Shown: one piece after another, positions 53,708 to 62,290 of the stretch
How positions within the stretch are numbered: position 1 is the stretch's first letter
Layout: each line of letters begins with the position of its first letter
Assembly (NCBI RefSeq): GCF_003385115.1
Contig: NZ_QUNI01000004.1
Location: forward strand, 124,001-188,000
DNA from: Flavobacterium aquicola
Lineage (GTDB): Bacteria; Bacteroidota; Bacteroidia; Flavobacteriales; Flavobacteriaceae
Length of the DNA stretch: 64,000 bases
Direction: 5' to 3'
Position numbers and translations under genes: made by a program
Notes under the pieces: model-generated
The model's database searches: none
The model's input: only the letters and a program-made list of their open reading frames with translations
Told to the model about the DNA's origin: nothing

Positions 53708-54385
53708 ATGAAATCCTTAGAAACATTATTTTTAGATTTAAAAGACATTAAAGTAATTGACAACTCAATCCCCTACTCTCTGTATACGCCTTTGGATCTG
53801 TCTCCATCCAATACTGATCTCGATCAACTGAATGTATCTGATGCTAATGAACTTCAAGAATATATCAACCAAATTTTAATCAATAATAATGCTAAAGCAG
53901 CTTACGGAGGTTATAATGAAGTTCGCAATTTGTACAAGAGAAGTACTGTTTTTAATGATTTAAAAACTGAAGAACGCAATATTCACATTGGCATGGATTT
54001 GTGGATTGAAGCTGGAACTTCAATATTAGCAGCATTGGATGGAAAAGTACATAGTTTTCAAAACAACAATAATCTTGGCGATTACGGACCAACAATTATT
54101 TTGGAACATCAATTAGAGAATTATGTTTTTTATACTTTATACGGGCATTTAGCACTAGAAAGTATTCAATCAATTAAAACGGGTGATTTTTTTGCAAAAG
54201 GACAGCAATTAGCATTACTTGGAAGTTCTGAGGTAAATGGAAATTATGCTCCTCACTTGCATTTTCAAATTATAAAGAACATTGAAAATAATTTTGGAGA
54301 TTATCCGGGCGTCTCCAGTAAAAGCAAATTAACTTATTATCTAGAAAACTGTCCCGATCCAAACCTGCTGTTGAAAATCTTCTAG
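53708..54385 (+). CDS. M23 family metallopeptidase
   Basis: About 225 residues starting MKSLETLFLDLKDIKVIDNS. The LytM/M23 zinc site is intact: HIGMD (H-x-x-x-D) in the first part of the domain and HLHFQ (H-x-H) near the end, with DGKVHSFQNNNNLGDYGPTI between. It should cleave peptidoglycan cross-bridges or stems. No signal peptide is seen, unlike many M23 enzymes, so its location is uncertain. The start is downstream of the E1 terminator. Confidence 0.85.
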   Translation: MKSLETLFLDLKDIKVIDNSIPYSLYTPLDLSPSNTDLDQLNVSDANELQEYINQILINNNAKAAYGGYNEVRNLYKRSTVFNDLKTEERNIHIGMDLWIEAGTSILAALDGKVHSFQNNNNLGDYGPTIILEHQLENYVFYTLYGHLALESIQSIKTGDFFAKGQQLALLGSSEVNGNYAPHLHFQIIKNIENNFGDYPGVSSKSKLTYYLENCPDPNLLLKIF

Positions 54386-54493
54386 ATAATTCAAAAAATT
54401 AAAATAAACTTTCAATTGAGCAGCATTTGCTGTAAAACAGTTCCTTTTTTTGTTTAGAAAAAATAACTATTTTTACTTTCTAACTTTATCAAA

Positions 54494-54967
54494 ATGAATT
54501 CAAACGAACAATTAATTCATAAATTTTATTCTGCTTTCGCCAGTGCTGATGCGAAGGCAATGTGTGAGTGCTACCACCCAAACATTCAGTTTCAAGATCC
54601 AGCTTTTGGTGTATTGAAAGGCAGCGATGCATGTCAAATGTGGAAAATGCTTTTGGAAAAAAGTAAAGGAAACATAAAAATTGAATTTTCAGATATTACC
54701 GCTGATGAACATACTGGAATCGCAAAATGGATTGCTACTTACAATTTCAGCAAAACAAATCGAAAAGTAGTCAATCTTGTTCATGCACAATTTCAGTTTC
54801 ATGATGGCTTAATTATAAAGCACACCGATTATTTTGACATCTGGAAATGGTCTAAACAAGCTTTTGGTTTTAAAGGATTTTTATTGGGATGGACTGGTTT
54901 CATGCAAAAGCAGATTCAAAAACAGGCTGTTGCTTCATTAAAAAACTATACAAAAACACAATCCTAA
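54494..54967 (+). CDS. NTF2/SnoaL-like domain protein
   Basis: A 157-residue protein with the NTF2-like cone fold: NEQLIHKFYSAFASADAKAM, CECYHPNIQFQDPAFG, and the strands KWIATYNFSKTNRKVVNLVH and DGLIIKHTDYFDIWKWSKQA. Such proteins are small enzymes or binding proteins, and the substrate cannot be predicted. Its stop codon overlaps the start of the DinB-like gene by one base (TAATG), so the two are co-translated. Confidence 0.87.
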   Translation: MNSNEQLIHKFYSAFASADAKAMCECYHPNIQFQDPAFGVLKGSDACQMWKMLLEKSKGNIKIEFSDITADEHTGIAKWIATYNFSKTNRKVVNLVHAQFQFHDGLIIKHTDYFDIWKWSKQAFGFKGFLLGWTGFMQKQIQKQAVASLKNYTKTQS

Positions 54968-55413
54968 TGACTGTAGAGATTTTAAGAACATTATTCAATC
55001 GCGATCTCAATAAGCTGAAATTGGAAATTGACTCCTACTCTGATGAGACTAAAATATGGCACATTGAAAAATCGATATCAAATTCCGGCGGTAACCTTTG
55101 TTTGCATTTAATAGGTAATCTGAACACTTATATAGGTGCACAAATCGGGAATACTAATTATGTTAGAAATCGGGACTTAGAGTTTTCTAATAAATTTGTT
55201 CCAAAAAACACGCTCATTGCTCAAATCGATGCTACAATTGTAATGATTAACAATACTCTTGATCAGCTTTTGGAAGAAGATTTAAAACATAAACACCCTT
55301 ATTTGGTTTTCGAAAATAAAACTTCTGTTGAATATTTATTAATTCACCTCACAACACATCTGGCTTATCATTTGGGACAGATTAACTATCACAGACGATT
55401 ATTGGATAATTAG
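54967..55413 (+). CDS. DinB-like (DUF1572) four-helix protein
   Basis: About 148 residues, starting MTVEILRTLFNRDLNKLKLE, exactly at the stop of the preceding gene; an in-frame upstream start (54889) would overlap it by 78 bases and is rejected. The DinB-like metal-binding histidines are visible in NLCLHLIGNLNTY and in the C-terminal HLTTHLAYHLGQINYHRR. The superfamily includes thiol-dependent S-transferases and damage-inducible proteins; the function here is unknown. Confidence 0.85.
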   Translation: MTVEILRTLFNRDLNKLKLEIDSYSDETKIWHIEKSISNSGGNLCLHLIGNLNTYIGAQIGNTNYVRNRDLEFSNKFVPKNTLIAQIDATIVMINNTLDQLLEEDLKHKHPYLVFENKTSVEYLLIHLTTHLAYHLGQINYHRRLLDN

Positions 55414-55753
55414 TGTTCTGAAAATTCAAGAAAAAACGTTTTGTAAAAATCATTATACATTATATTATTAGTAATTCTTTACATAATAAGAATAAATTTA
55501 TTTAAATATGTATATTTTAACAATATTAAACCGATTAAAAAGCAGTTGAATAAGTTTTCTCTATAACGTAATAGTCATAAAGAATAGTCATCAAAATAAA
55601 GAAAACTGTACACAAATAACTGGTTAGCTGTAAATACTTTAATTATTTTCTAAAAATAAACATCACCTTCCAAATGGTCTGAAAATTGCTTAAATTTACT
55701 AGTATAAAACAGATTAATAAATCAACACACGTTAACTAAATAATTTCTATAAA
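55414..55753 (+). promoter_or_regulatory. 340-base non-coding interval upstream of pflB
   Basis: No gene is supported. The interval is A+T-rich and contains a direct repeat AATAGTCAT at 55570-55578 and 55583-55591 (13-base phase), which may be a regulator site. I did not find a clear FNR/CRP-type palindrome (TTGAT-N4-ATCAA) or a complete -33/-7 promoter. Confidence 0.3.
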
Positions 55754-57988
55754 ATGAAAAGTACGATTGAAACAACAAATTTTAAAACAGGGAATTGGAA
55801 TAATGCAATTGATGTTTATGATTTTGTATTGCAAAATATTTCTCCGTATGAAGGTGATCAAAATTTCTTAGCTGGCCCGTCTGAAAAGACTAATAAGCTA
55901 TGGAATGTTTGTAAAGAGAATTTACTTGAAGAAAGAAAGAAAAACGGCTGTTTAGCCATTGATACCAATATTATCTCTAATCTTACCTCATTTGGTCCTG
56001 GTTATATTGATAAAGAGAATGAAGTAATTGTAGGTCTTCAGACTGATCAGTTATTAAAAAGAGCAATGAAACCTTTCGGAGGAATCAAATTAGTTCAGTC
56101 AGCAGTTGCTGAAAGAGGTTTGACAGTTTCTGATGAAGTAGTTAAAATATTCAATTATGCTAAAGATCATAACCAGGCAGTATTTAGTGCTTATGACAGC
56201 GAAATTAGAGCATACCGTTCAAAACACTTATTAACAGGACTGCCTGATAATTATGCTAGAGGAAGAATCATTGGTGATTTCAGAAGAGTTGCTCTTTATG
56301 GCGTTGACCGTCTCATCGAAGCTAAGAAAGAGGATTTTACCGCTGTTGCCGGCGAAATGACTGATCATAAAGTACGTCTTAGAGAAGAAATCACAGAGCA
56401 GATAAAAGCTTTACAAGATATGAAAATCATGGCCAATTCTTATGGTATTGATATTTCTGTACCTGCTGTAAATGCAAAAGAAGCTGTTCAATTTACTTAT
56501 TTGGCTTATTTAAGTGCCGTAAAAGAACAAGACGGAGCTGCAATGTCTTTAGGTAATGTTTCATCATTTTTGGATATTTATATTGAAAATGATTTGAAAT
56601 CAGGTTTAATAAATGAGGAAGAAGCTCAGGAATTTATCGACCAATTCGTCATGAAACTTCGTTTGGTGCGCCATTTACGTCCGGGCGCTTATGATGAAAT
56701 TTTTGGAGGAGATCCAACTTGGGTTACCGAAGCTATCGGCGGACAGCTTAACGATGGAAGAACAAAAGTTACCAAAACTTCTTTTAGATTCTTACAGACA
56801 TTATATAATTTAGGAGCTTCTCCTGAACCAAACTTAACTATTCTTTGGTCTCAAAGTCTGCCACAGGGTTTTAAAGATTTTTGTGCCAAAGTTTCTATAG
56901 ACACTTCTTCTCTTCAGTATGAGAATGATGATTTAATGCGTACCAACAGAGGTTCTGATGATTACGGAATTGCCTGCTGTGTATCTTATCAAAAAATTGG
57001 TAAAACAATCCAGCATTTTGGAGCTCGTGCAAATTTACCAAAAGCACTGCTTATGGCTTTAAACGGAGGACGCGAAGAAGACAAAGGATCTGTTGTTATT
57101 AAAAACATTCCTCAAATGGCTGATGGTGTTCTTGATTATGATTCAGTTATGGACATATTCAAAACTACCTTGGCAGAAGTGGCAAGAGTTTATGCAAAAT
57201 CAATGTATATCATTCATTATATGCATGACAAATACTATTATGAAAGAGCACAGATGGCTTTGATTGATAGTGACCCAAATATTGATATTGCTTATGGTGC
57301 AGCAGGAATTTCAATTATTGCCGATTCATTATCTGCAATTAAATATGCAAAAGTAACTCCAGTTAGAAACGACATCGGATTAACTGTAGATTTCAATATC
57401 GAAGGCGATTTTCCAAAATTCGGAAATGATGATGACAGAGTAGATACTATCGCTCAGGAAATCACAACCATATTTATTGATGAATTAAGAAAACATACCG
57501 CTTACAAAAATGCTACTCCTACCCTGTCTTTATTGACTATTACTTCAAATGTGATGTATGGTTCAAATACTGGTTCAACACCAGACGGAAGAAAAGGCGG
57601 TGAAGCTTTTGCACCAGGAGCAAATCCAATGCACGGCAGAGATACAAATGGAGCTATTGCTTCTTTAAACTCAGTAAGTAAATTAAAATATCAGGATGCT
57701 CAGGATGGTATTTCATATACTTTTACTATGGTTCCAAAATCTTTAGGATCTGATAAAGAAGAACAGGTTAATAATTTAACAACCATATTAAACAGTTACT
57801 TCGGAAGAAATGCGCACCACTTAAATGTGAATGTGCTGGATAAAGAAACATTAATGGATGCTTACAATCATCCTGAAAACTATCCGCAGTTAACAATAAG
57901 AGTTTCCGGATATGCAGTTAATTTCGTTCGATTGTCTAAAGCACATCAGCTCGAAGTTATCACCAGAACTTTCCACGAAAATTTGTAA
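55754..57988 (+). CDS. pflB: Formate C-acetyltransferase (pyruvate formate-lyase)
   Basis: A 744-residue glycyl radical enzyme converting pyruvate and CoA to acetyl-CoA and formate under anoxia. The adjacent catalytic cysteines are C408-C409 in [13 protein letters not shown], and the radical glycine is G719 in RVSGYAVNF, 25 residues from the C-terminus as in the E. coli enzyme. Other conserved blocks are [10 protein letters not shown]-like [20 protein letters not shown] and [20 protein letters not shown]. The genes for its activase and an OFA transporter follow. It implies a fermentative or microaerobic mode. Confidence 0.97.
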   Translation: MKSTIETTNFKTGNWNNAIDVYDFVLQNISPYEGDQNFLAGPSEKTNKLWNVCKENLLEERKKNGCLAIDTNIISNLTSFGPGYIDKENEVIVGLQTDQLLKRAMKPFGGIKLVQSAVAERGLTVSDEVVKIFNYAKDHNQAVFSAYDSEIRAYRSKHLLTGLPDNYARGRIIGDFRRVALYGVDRLIEAKKEDFTAVAGEMTDHKVRLREEITEQIKALQDMKIMANSYGIDISVPAVNAKEAVQFTYLAYLSAVKEQDGAAMSLGNVSSFLDIYIENDLKSGLINEEEAQEFIDQFVMKLRLVRHLRPGAYDEIFGGDPTWVTEAIGGQLNDGRTKVTKTSFRFLQTLYNLGASPEPNLTILWSQSLPQGFKDFCAKVSIDTSSLQYENDDLMRTNRGSDDYGIACCVSYQKIGKTIQHFGARANLPKALLMALNGGREEDKGSVVIKNIPQMADGVLDYDSVMDIFKTTLAEVARVYAKSMYIIHYMHDKYYYERAQMALIDSDPNIDIAYGAAGISIIADSLSAIKYAKVTPVRNDIGLTVDFNIEGDFPKFGNDDDRVDTIAQEITTIFIDELRKHTAYKNATPTLSLLTITSNVMYGSNTGSTPDGRKGGEAFAPGANPMHGRDTNGAIASLNSVSKLKYQDAQDGISYTFTMVPKSLGSDKEEQVNNLTTILNSYFGRNAHHLNVNVLDKETLMDAYNHPENYPQLTIRVSGYAVNFVRLSKAHQLEVITRTFHENL

Positions 57989-58021
57989 ATTAACCATTAA
58001 CCATAGATTATTAAACCAATT

Positions 58022-58072
58022 AACCTGTCTAAAAAAAACAAATCACGTTTAGTTTAGACAGGTTTTTTTTAA
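58022..58072 (+). terminator. Terminator between pflB and pflA
   Basis: AACCTGTCTAAA (58022-58033) pairs with TTTAGACAGGTT (58053-58064), 19-base loop, followed by a T run. Placed inside the presumed pfl operon, it probably reduces pflA expression relative to the much more abundant enzyme rather than ending the unit completely (inference). Confidence 0.75.
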
Positions 58073-58084
58073 ATCTTTTACAGA

Positions 58085-58867
58085 ATGTATTTTCCACAGC
58101 AACACTATACAGACGATTCAATAGACGCTCATAATCCTGACCTACTTCGAATACATTCAATTGAAACATTTGGAACTCACGATGGTCCGGGAATCAGAAT
58201 GGTTGTTTTTGTTCAGGGATGCCAGTTTAGATGTCTGTATTGCCAAAACCCCGATACATTGGATATTCATGGCGGTTCTTTTCTGCCTATTGAAGAACTA
58301 GTGGAAAAAGCACTTCATCAAAAATCCTATTTTGGCAAAAATGGAGGTGTTACCGTTTCCGGAGGCGAACCTTTACTGCAGAGAGAAAAATTAATTCATT
58401 TTTTTGACCGTTTACACGAAAACGGAATTCATACTTGTTTGGATTCTAATGGAAGAGTACTAGACTCTAAAACGGAACAACTGCTGGAAAGAACCGATTT
58501 ACTGCTATTGGATGTCAAACACATCAATAAAGAATGGCATAAAAAGCTGACTGGCGTAAAAAACAAAACAACTCTCCGATTAGCCGAATATAGAGAAAGT
58601 ACTGGAAAGCCTATGTGGCTGCGCTATGTTTTAGTGCCAGGCTGGAGTGATCAGGAAGAATATCTTCACGAATGGGGACAATATTTTACTTCTTATAAAA
58701 CAATAGAGAAAGTAGAAATTATTCCTTTCCATCAAATGGGAAAAAGTAAGTGGGAATTATTAGGCTTAGAATATCAGTTAGCAGATACAAAACCGCATAC
58801 AGCAGAAGAAGTAAACAAAGCTGCTGAAATATTCAGGCTGTACTTCAAAAATGTAAAAGTTAAATAA
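58085..58867 (+). CDS. pflA: Pyruvate formate-lyase activating enzyme
   Basis: A 260-residue radical SAM enzyme that installs the glycyl radical on PflB. The 4Fe-4S ligands are C46, C50 and C53 in GCQFRCLYCQNPDT. SAM-binding GGVTVSGGEPLLQ and LLLLDVKHINKEWHKKLTG follow. Length and motifs match PflA. It lies 96 bases after pflB, behind a terminator-like hairpin, with the OFA transporter 38 bases downstream. Confidence 0.96.
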   Translation: MYFPQQHYTDDSIDAHNPDLLRIHSIETFGTHDGPGIRMVVFVQGCQFRCLYCQNPDTLDIHGGSFLPIEELVEKALHQKSYFGKNGGVTVSGGEPLLQREKLIHFFDRLHENGIHTCLDSNGRVLDSKTEQLLERTDLLLLDVKHINKEWHKKLTGVKNKTTLRLAEYRESTGKPMWLRYVLVPGWSDQEEYLHEWGQYFTSYKTIEKVEIIPFHQMGKSKWELLGLEYQLADTKPHTAEEVNKAAEIFRLYFKNVKVK

Positions 58868-58905
58868 AATTCAAGACTATTTTTTACGATAAAAATTAAA
58901 CAATT

Positions 58906-60081
58906 ATGTCAAAAAACAAATATTTGATAGTATTGGCAGGAATGATTATGCAGTTATCGATCGGATCAATTTATGCATACAGCAAGTGGATCGAACCTTT
59001 AACCAAAGAATTAAACTGGGATGCTCACGATACCAAAACAGGATTCAGCCTTGCCATTTGTTTCCTAGGACTAACAGCGGCTTTCATGGGGAAATTTGCT
59101 CAGAAAATTGGCCCGATGAAATCAGGATTAATTGCGGCTTTGTTTTTAACAATCGGATTACTAGGCAGTGCTTTGGCTGTCAAAATAGATTCCATGAGTT
59201 TATTTTACCTGACATACGGAGTTTTACAAGGCATCGGTTTGGGATTTGGATATATTGCACCAGTCTATACAGTTGTAAAATGGTTTCCTGACCGTCCGGG
59301 ATTGGCTTCCGGAATTATTATTATGTCATTTGCATTAGGATCTTTATTGGCTTCTTTTTTAATTGGACCTTTATATACTTCAATGGGATTGTCTGGCGCA
59401 TTTACTGTTTTAGGAATCGGTTATGGAATCTGTATGCTTTTGAGTGCTTTATATTTAGCAAATCCAATGAGTACAGCTGAAAATGAGCAGGCACATATCG
59501 ATTTAACCCCAAAACAAATAGTAACAGACAGACGTTTTATCGCACTTTGGTTATTATTATTCCTGAACGTATGTGGCGGAATAGCTATAATCTCAAAAGC
59601 GGCAGTTTTAGGAGAAGAAGTTGTAGGGATGACTACAGCACAGGCAACTATCTTTGTCGCTATAATTGGCTTATTCAATGGAATCGGGCGTTTATTTTGG
59701 TCAAGTATTTCAGATAAAATTGGCTGTTGGTCTACTTTTATGATTTTCATTGGAATCAACGCAATTTGTTTTGCTTTGATCCCTACTTTTTCAACCAATC
59801 AAATTTCGTTTCAAACATTGACTTTCATTATTATTGCGGGTTATGGAGCTGGTTTTGCCACTATGCCTTCTTTTGTAAAAAGCATTTTTGGTGCTGAAAA
59901 ATACGGTCAGGTACTTGGTTACACATTAACCGCTTGGTCTGCAGCGGGATTTGCTGGTCCGTTGCTATTAGGATTAACTGCTGATATTTCAATTTTTTAT
60001 TTATTTGCAGTATTACTGCTCTTCGCTTTGTTTGTCGGACTATGGCTCAAGACATTATTGCTAAAACCTGTCACTGCTTAA
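58906..60081 (+). CDS. OFA family MFS transporter (oxalate/formate/lactate type)
   Basis: A 391-residue twelve-helix major facilitator. The N-terminus MIMQLSIGSIYAYSKWIEPL is the OFA subfamily hallmark (G-x-x-Y-A-W/Y-S-x-x). YGVLQGIGLGFGYIAPVYTV, KWFPDRPGLASGI (the MFS loop motif) and SAAGFAGPLLLGLTAD follow. Members exchange or co-transport small monocarboxylates such as formate, oxalate or lactate. Adjacent to pflBA, it most plausibly handles formate, lactate or pyruvate (inference). Confidence 0.9.
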   Translation: MSKNKYLIVLAGMIMQLSIGSIYAYSKWIEPLTKELNWDAHDTKTGFSLAICFLGLTAAFMGKFAQKIGPMKSGLIAALFLTIGLLGSALAVKIDSMSLFYLTYGVLQGIGLGFGYIAPVYTVVKWFPDRPGLASGIIIMSFALGSLLASFLIGPLYTSMGLSGAFTVLGIGYGICMLLSALYLANPMSTAENEQAHIDLTPKQIVTDRRFIALWLLLFLNVCGGIAIISKAAVLGEEVVGMTTAQATIFVAIIGLFNGIGRLFWSSISDKIGCWSTFMIFIGINAICFALIPTFSTNQISFQTLTFIIIAGYGAGFATMPSFVKSIFGAEKYGQVLGYTLTAWSAAGFAGPLLLGLTADISIFYLFAVLLLFALFVGLWLKTLLLKPVTA

Positions 60082-60086
60082 TATAA

Positions 60087-60121
60087 AAAAGGCTCAAACT
60101 AATCTAAGTTTTGAGCCTTTT
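60087..60121. terminator. Bidirectional terminator
   Basis: AAAAGGCTCAAA (60087-60098) and TTTGAGCCTTTT (60110-60121) form a perfect 12-base stem with an 11-base loop, between the convergent transporter and oxidoreductase genes. Confidence 0.85.
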
Positions 60122-60126
60122 AAATT

Positions 60127-60705
60127 TTATTTAAGCTGTGTTCCCAATTGAAAAATTTTATGCAGCCATTTTTCACGCTGTTTTTCATCAGAATTTTTAA
60201 CTATACCTACGTAAGTAACTTTTACAGGTTTCACTCCGCAAAATTCTAATACTGCCTTTTTTAATTGATTGACGCTCGGTTTTGAATTGAATAAATAATA
60301 ATACCAGCTTGGCTGATCGAGTGTAGTTATGATACGAGCCGTTTTTCCTTTCAATAATTTGTCCCACCAAACCGAATTTTCACGGTATTGAAAAGCCATT
60401 CCTGGCAAAAACAGCCTATCAATAAATCCTTTGGTAATCGCAGGCAGACCGCCCCACCAAACAGGATGTACCCATACCAGATGATCGGCTTTTTTAATTT
60501 TTTCCCAAGCCTCAATCAAGTCGGGCTCTAAATCTATTCTTTTTTGATAGCCGTAAGCTAAATTTGGATTGAAGTTCAAATCTGCAATGACAATGGTTTC
60601 AACATTTGCTTTTGCTTCCAAAGCGCCGTTTTTGTAGGATTCCGCTAAAGCAAAATTATAACTTGCAGCATTGGGATGTCCGTTTATTATCAAGATATTT
60701 TTCAT
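60127..60705 (-). CDS. NAD(P)H-dependent flavodoxin-fold oxidoreductase
   Basis: About 192 residues, start MKNILIINGHPNAASYNFAL (ATG at 60705, as in homologues; an in-frame ATG 18 bases upstream is possible). The flavodoxin_2 fold is recognisable by the N-terminal phosphate loop and WEKIKKADHLVWVHPVWWGG followed by LPAITKGFIDRLF. It is similar in type to KefF/MdaB/YwrO quinone reductases. A Crp/Fnr-type regulator gene is encoded 58 bases upstream on the same strand and may control it. Confidence 0.9.
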   Translation of the reverse strand: MKNILIINGHPNAASYNFALAESYKNGALEAKANVETIVIADLNFNPNLAYGYQKRIDLEPDLIEAWEKIKKADHLVWVHPVWWGGLPAITKGFIDRLFLPGMAFQYRENSVWWDKLLKGKTARIITTLDQPSWYYYLFNSKPSVNQLKKAVLEFCGVKPVKVTYVGIVKNSDEKQREKWLHKIFQLGTQLK

Positions 60706-60762
60706 AAAATTTATTTTTATCAAAAATATTTTATGCTGATTTAATACAACAGGACAAATGTC

Positions 60763-61326
60763 TTAAAATACAGCAGTCTGTCTTATTCTGCTCAAATGTC
60801 TTGTTGAAACTCCTAAGTAAGAAGCTAAATAAATCAGAGGAATATATTGGATATATTTCTGATGATTTACAAATAATGCTTCGTATCGTTCTATTGAAGA
60901 TCTTTTTTGCAAAGACGAGATGCGGTTGTGCAGATTGACGACTTCATTTTCGGCAATTCTCCTGCCAATATCAGCCCACCTGAAACTAGAACTAAAAAGT
61001 TTTTCGACAGCCGCTTTGTTAATTACTTCCAATTCACAATCAGTAATAGCCTGAATATTTTCATCCGTTGGACTCTGCGTAATGAAGCTCGAAAAAGCAG
61101 TCATAAATTCATTTTCAAAAGTAAAGCAGTTGGTTATTTCATCTCCTTTTGAATTGATAAAAAAAGAGCGCATAATTCCGGCTTTCACAAATACAATTTC
61201 ATTGCAGACCTCATTTTCAGAAATTAAATAATCCGATTTTTTAATTTTTCTGTAAGTGATTAAACTATTTAACAGCTGACATTCTTCTGAATTTAATTGA
61301 AATAAATATTGAAAAACTTCTATCAT
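60763..61326 (-). CDS. Crp/Fnr family transcriptional regulator
   Basis: A 187-residue regulator: N-terminal cyclic-nucleotide-binding-like barrel (YLISENEVCNEIVFVKAGIM, about residues 30-60) with a connecting helix (RRIAENEVVNLHNRISSLQK). The C-terminal helix-turn-helix is IPLIYLASYLGVSTRHLSRI. There is no cysteine cluster for an Fe-S cluster, so it is not an oxygen-sensing FNR. The short C-terminus is normal for the Bacteroidota group. It lies upstream of the flavodoxin-fold reductase, a frequent pairing in this phylum. Confidence 0.9.
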   Translation of the reverse strand: MIEVFQYLFQLNSEECQLLNSLITYRKIKKSDYLISENEVCNEIVFVKAGIMRSFFINSKGDEITNCFTFENEFMTAFSSFITQSPTDENIQAITDCELEVINKAAVEKLFSSSFRWADIGRRIAENEVVNLHNRISSLQKRSSIERYEALFVNHQKYIQYIPLIYLASYLGVSTRHLSRIRQTAVF

Positions 61327-61357
61327 TTTTGATTAATTCTGTTCAATTTTATTTCAA

Positions 61358-62248
61358 TTAAATTTTACCATAATACATCGCTTTCACAATACCGTCAGAA
61401 AGTCCAATTTTTGGAACATAAATTTGTCTGGCACCGCTCCATTTCATTGCATTTAGATAAATTCGGGTTGCCGGCACAATAACGTCTGCCCTATCAGGAT
61501 TAAGACCTAACTGCGAAATTCTTTGCTCATAAGTCAAGGAATTCAAATAAGCATATTGCGAATTTATATAAATGTATGACAAAGGTTTTTCCTGCAGCTT
61601 CCCTGACATTTTAAATAATTTATTGATATTCCCGCCTGAACCTATCAAAGTAACTTCTTCGTAATCGGCGGTGTTCTGCTTGATCCATTTTTCTATTTCT
61701 TCCCAGACAACATCACAAACCATTTCATTTAAGAGCCTAACAGTTCCTGCTTTGAATGATCTTGAATTCACCATTTTACCATTTGAAAACAATGTAAATT
61801 CGGTACTTCCACCTCCAACATCAACAAATAGGTACGTTTCGTCGGTTTTTAATAAATGATGCAAATCGGTTGAAGCAATTATAGCTGCTTCTTTTTTACC
61901 GTCAATAATTTCTATTTTGATGTCTGCTTTCTTTTTTATCAAAGACACAACTTCTTTGGCATTATATGCCTCACGCATAGCAGATGTAGCAAATGCCATA
62001 TAACGTTCTACTTTATGCACTTTCATTAACAAATTGAAAGCCTTCATTGCATCGACCATTCGGTCTATATTCTCAGGAGAAATTTCCCCAACTGTAAATG
62101 CATCCTGTCCTAAACGGATAGGAACGCGGACTAATGAACTTTTATTAAACTGTGGGTCTTTATCATCTTCTTCTACAATATTGGCAATCAATAAACGCAT
62201 GGCATTCGATCCAATATCAATAGCAGCATATTTTTTAATTTTAATCAT
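61358..62248 (-). CDS. ppx: Exopolyphosphatase (Ppx/GppA family)
   Basis: A 296-residue ASKHA-fold phosphatase: first phosphate motif AAIDIGSNAMRLLIANI, second FVDVGGGSTEFTLFSNGKMV, and the conserved GSGGNINKLFK. It corresponds to the short Ppx form without the C-terminal HD domain. It degrades polyphosphate or pppGpp. It follows the polyphosphate kinase gene by 42 bases on the same strand, coupling synthesis and degradation of polyphosphate. Confidence 0.92.
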   Translation of the reverse strand: MIKIKKYAAIDIGSNAMRLLIANIVEEDDKDPQFNKSSLVRVPIRLGQDAFTVGEISPENIDRMVDAMKAFNLLMKVHKVERYMAFATSAMREAYNAKEVVSLIKKKADIKIEIIDGKKEAAIIASTDLHHLLKTDETYLFVDVGGGSTEFTLFSNGKMVNSRSFKAGTVRLLNEMVCDVVWEEIEKWIKQNTADYEEVTLIGSGGNINKLFKMSGKLQEKPLSYIYINSQYAYLNSLTYEQRISQLGLNPDRADVIVPATRIYLNAMKWSGARQIYVPKIGLSDGIVKAMYYGKI

Positions 62249-62290
62249 ATTTCTCTAGGATGCGATTTAATTCTGTACGTTGTGTTTTTT

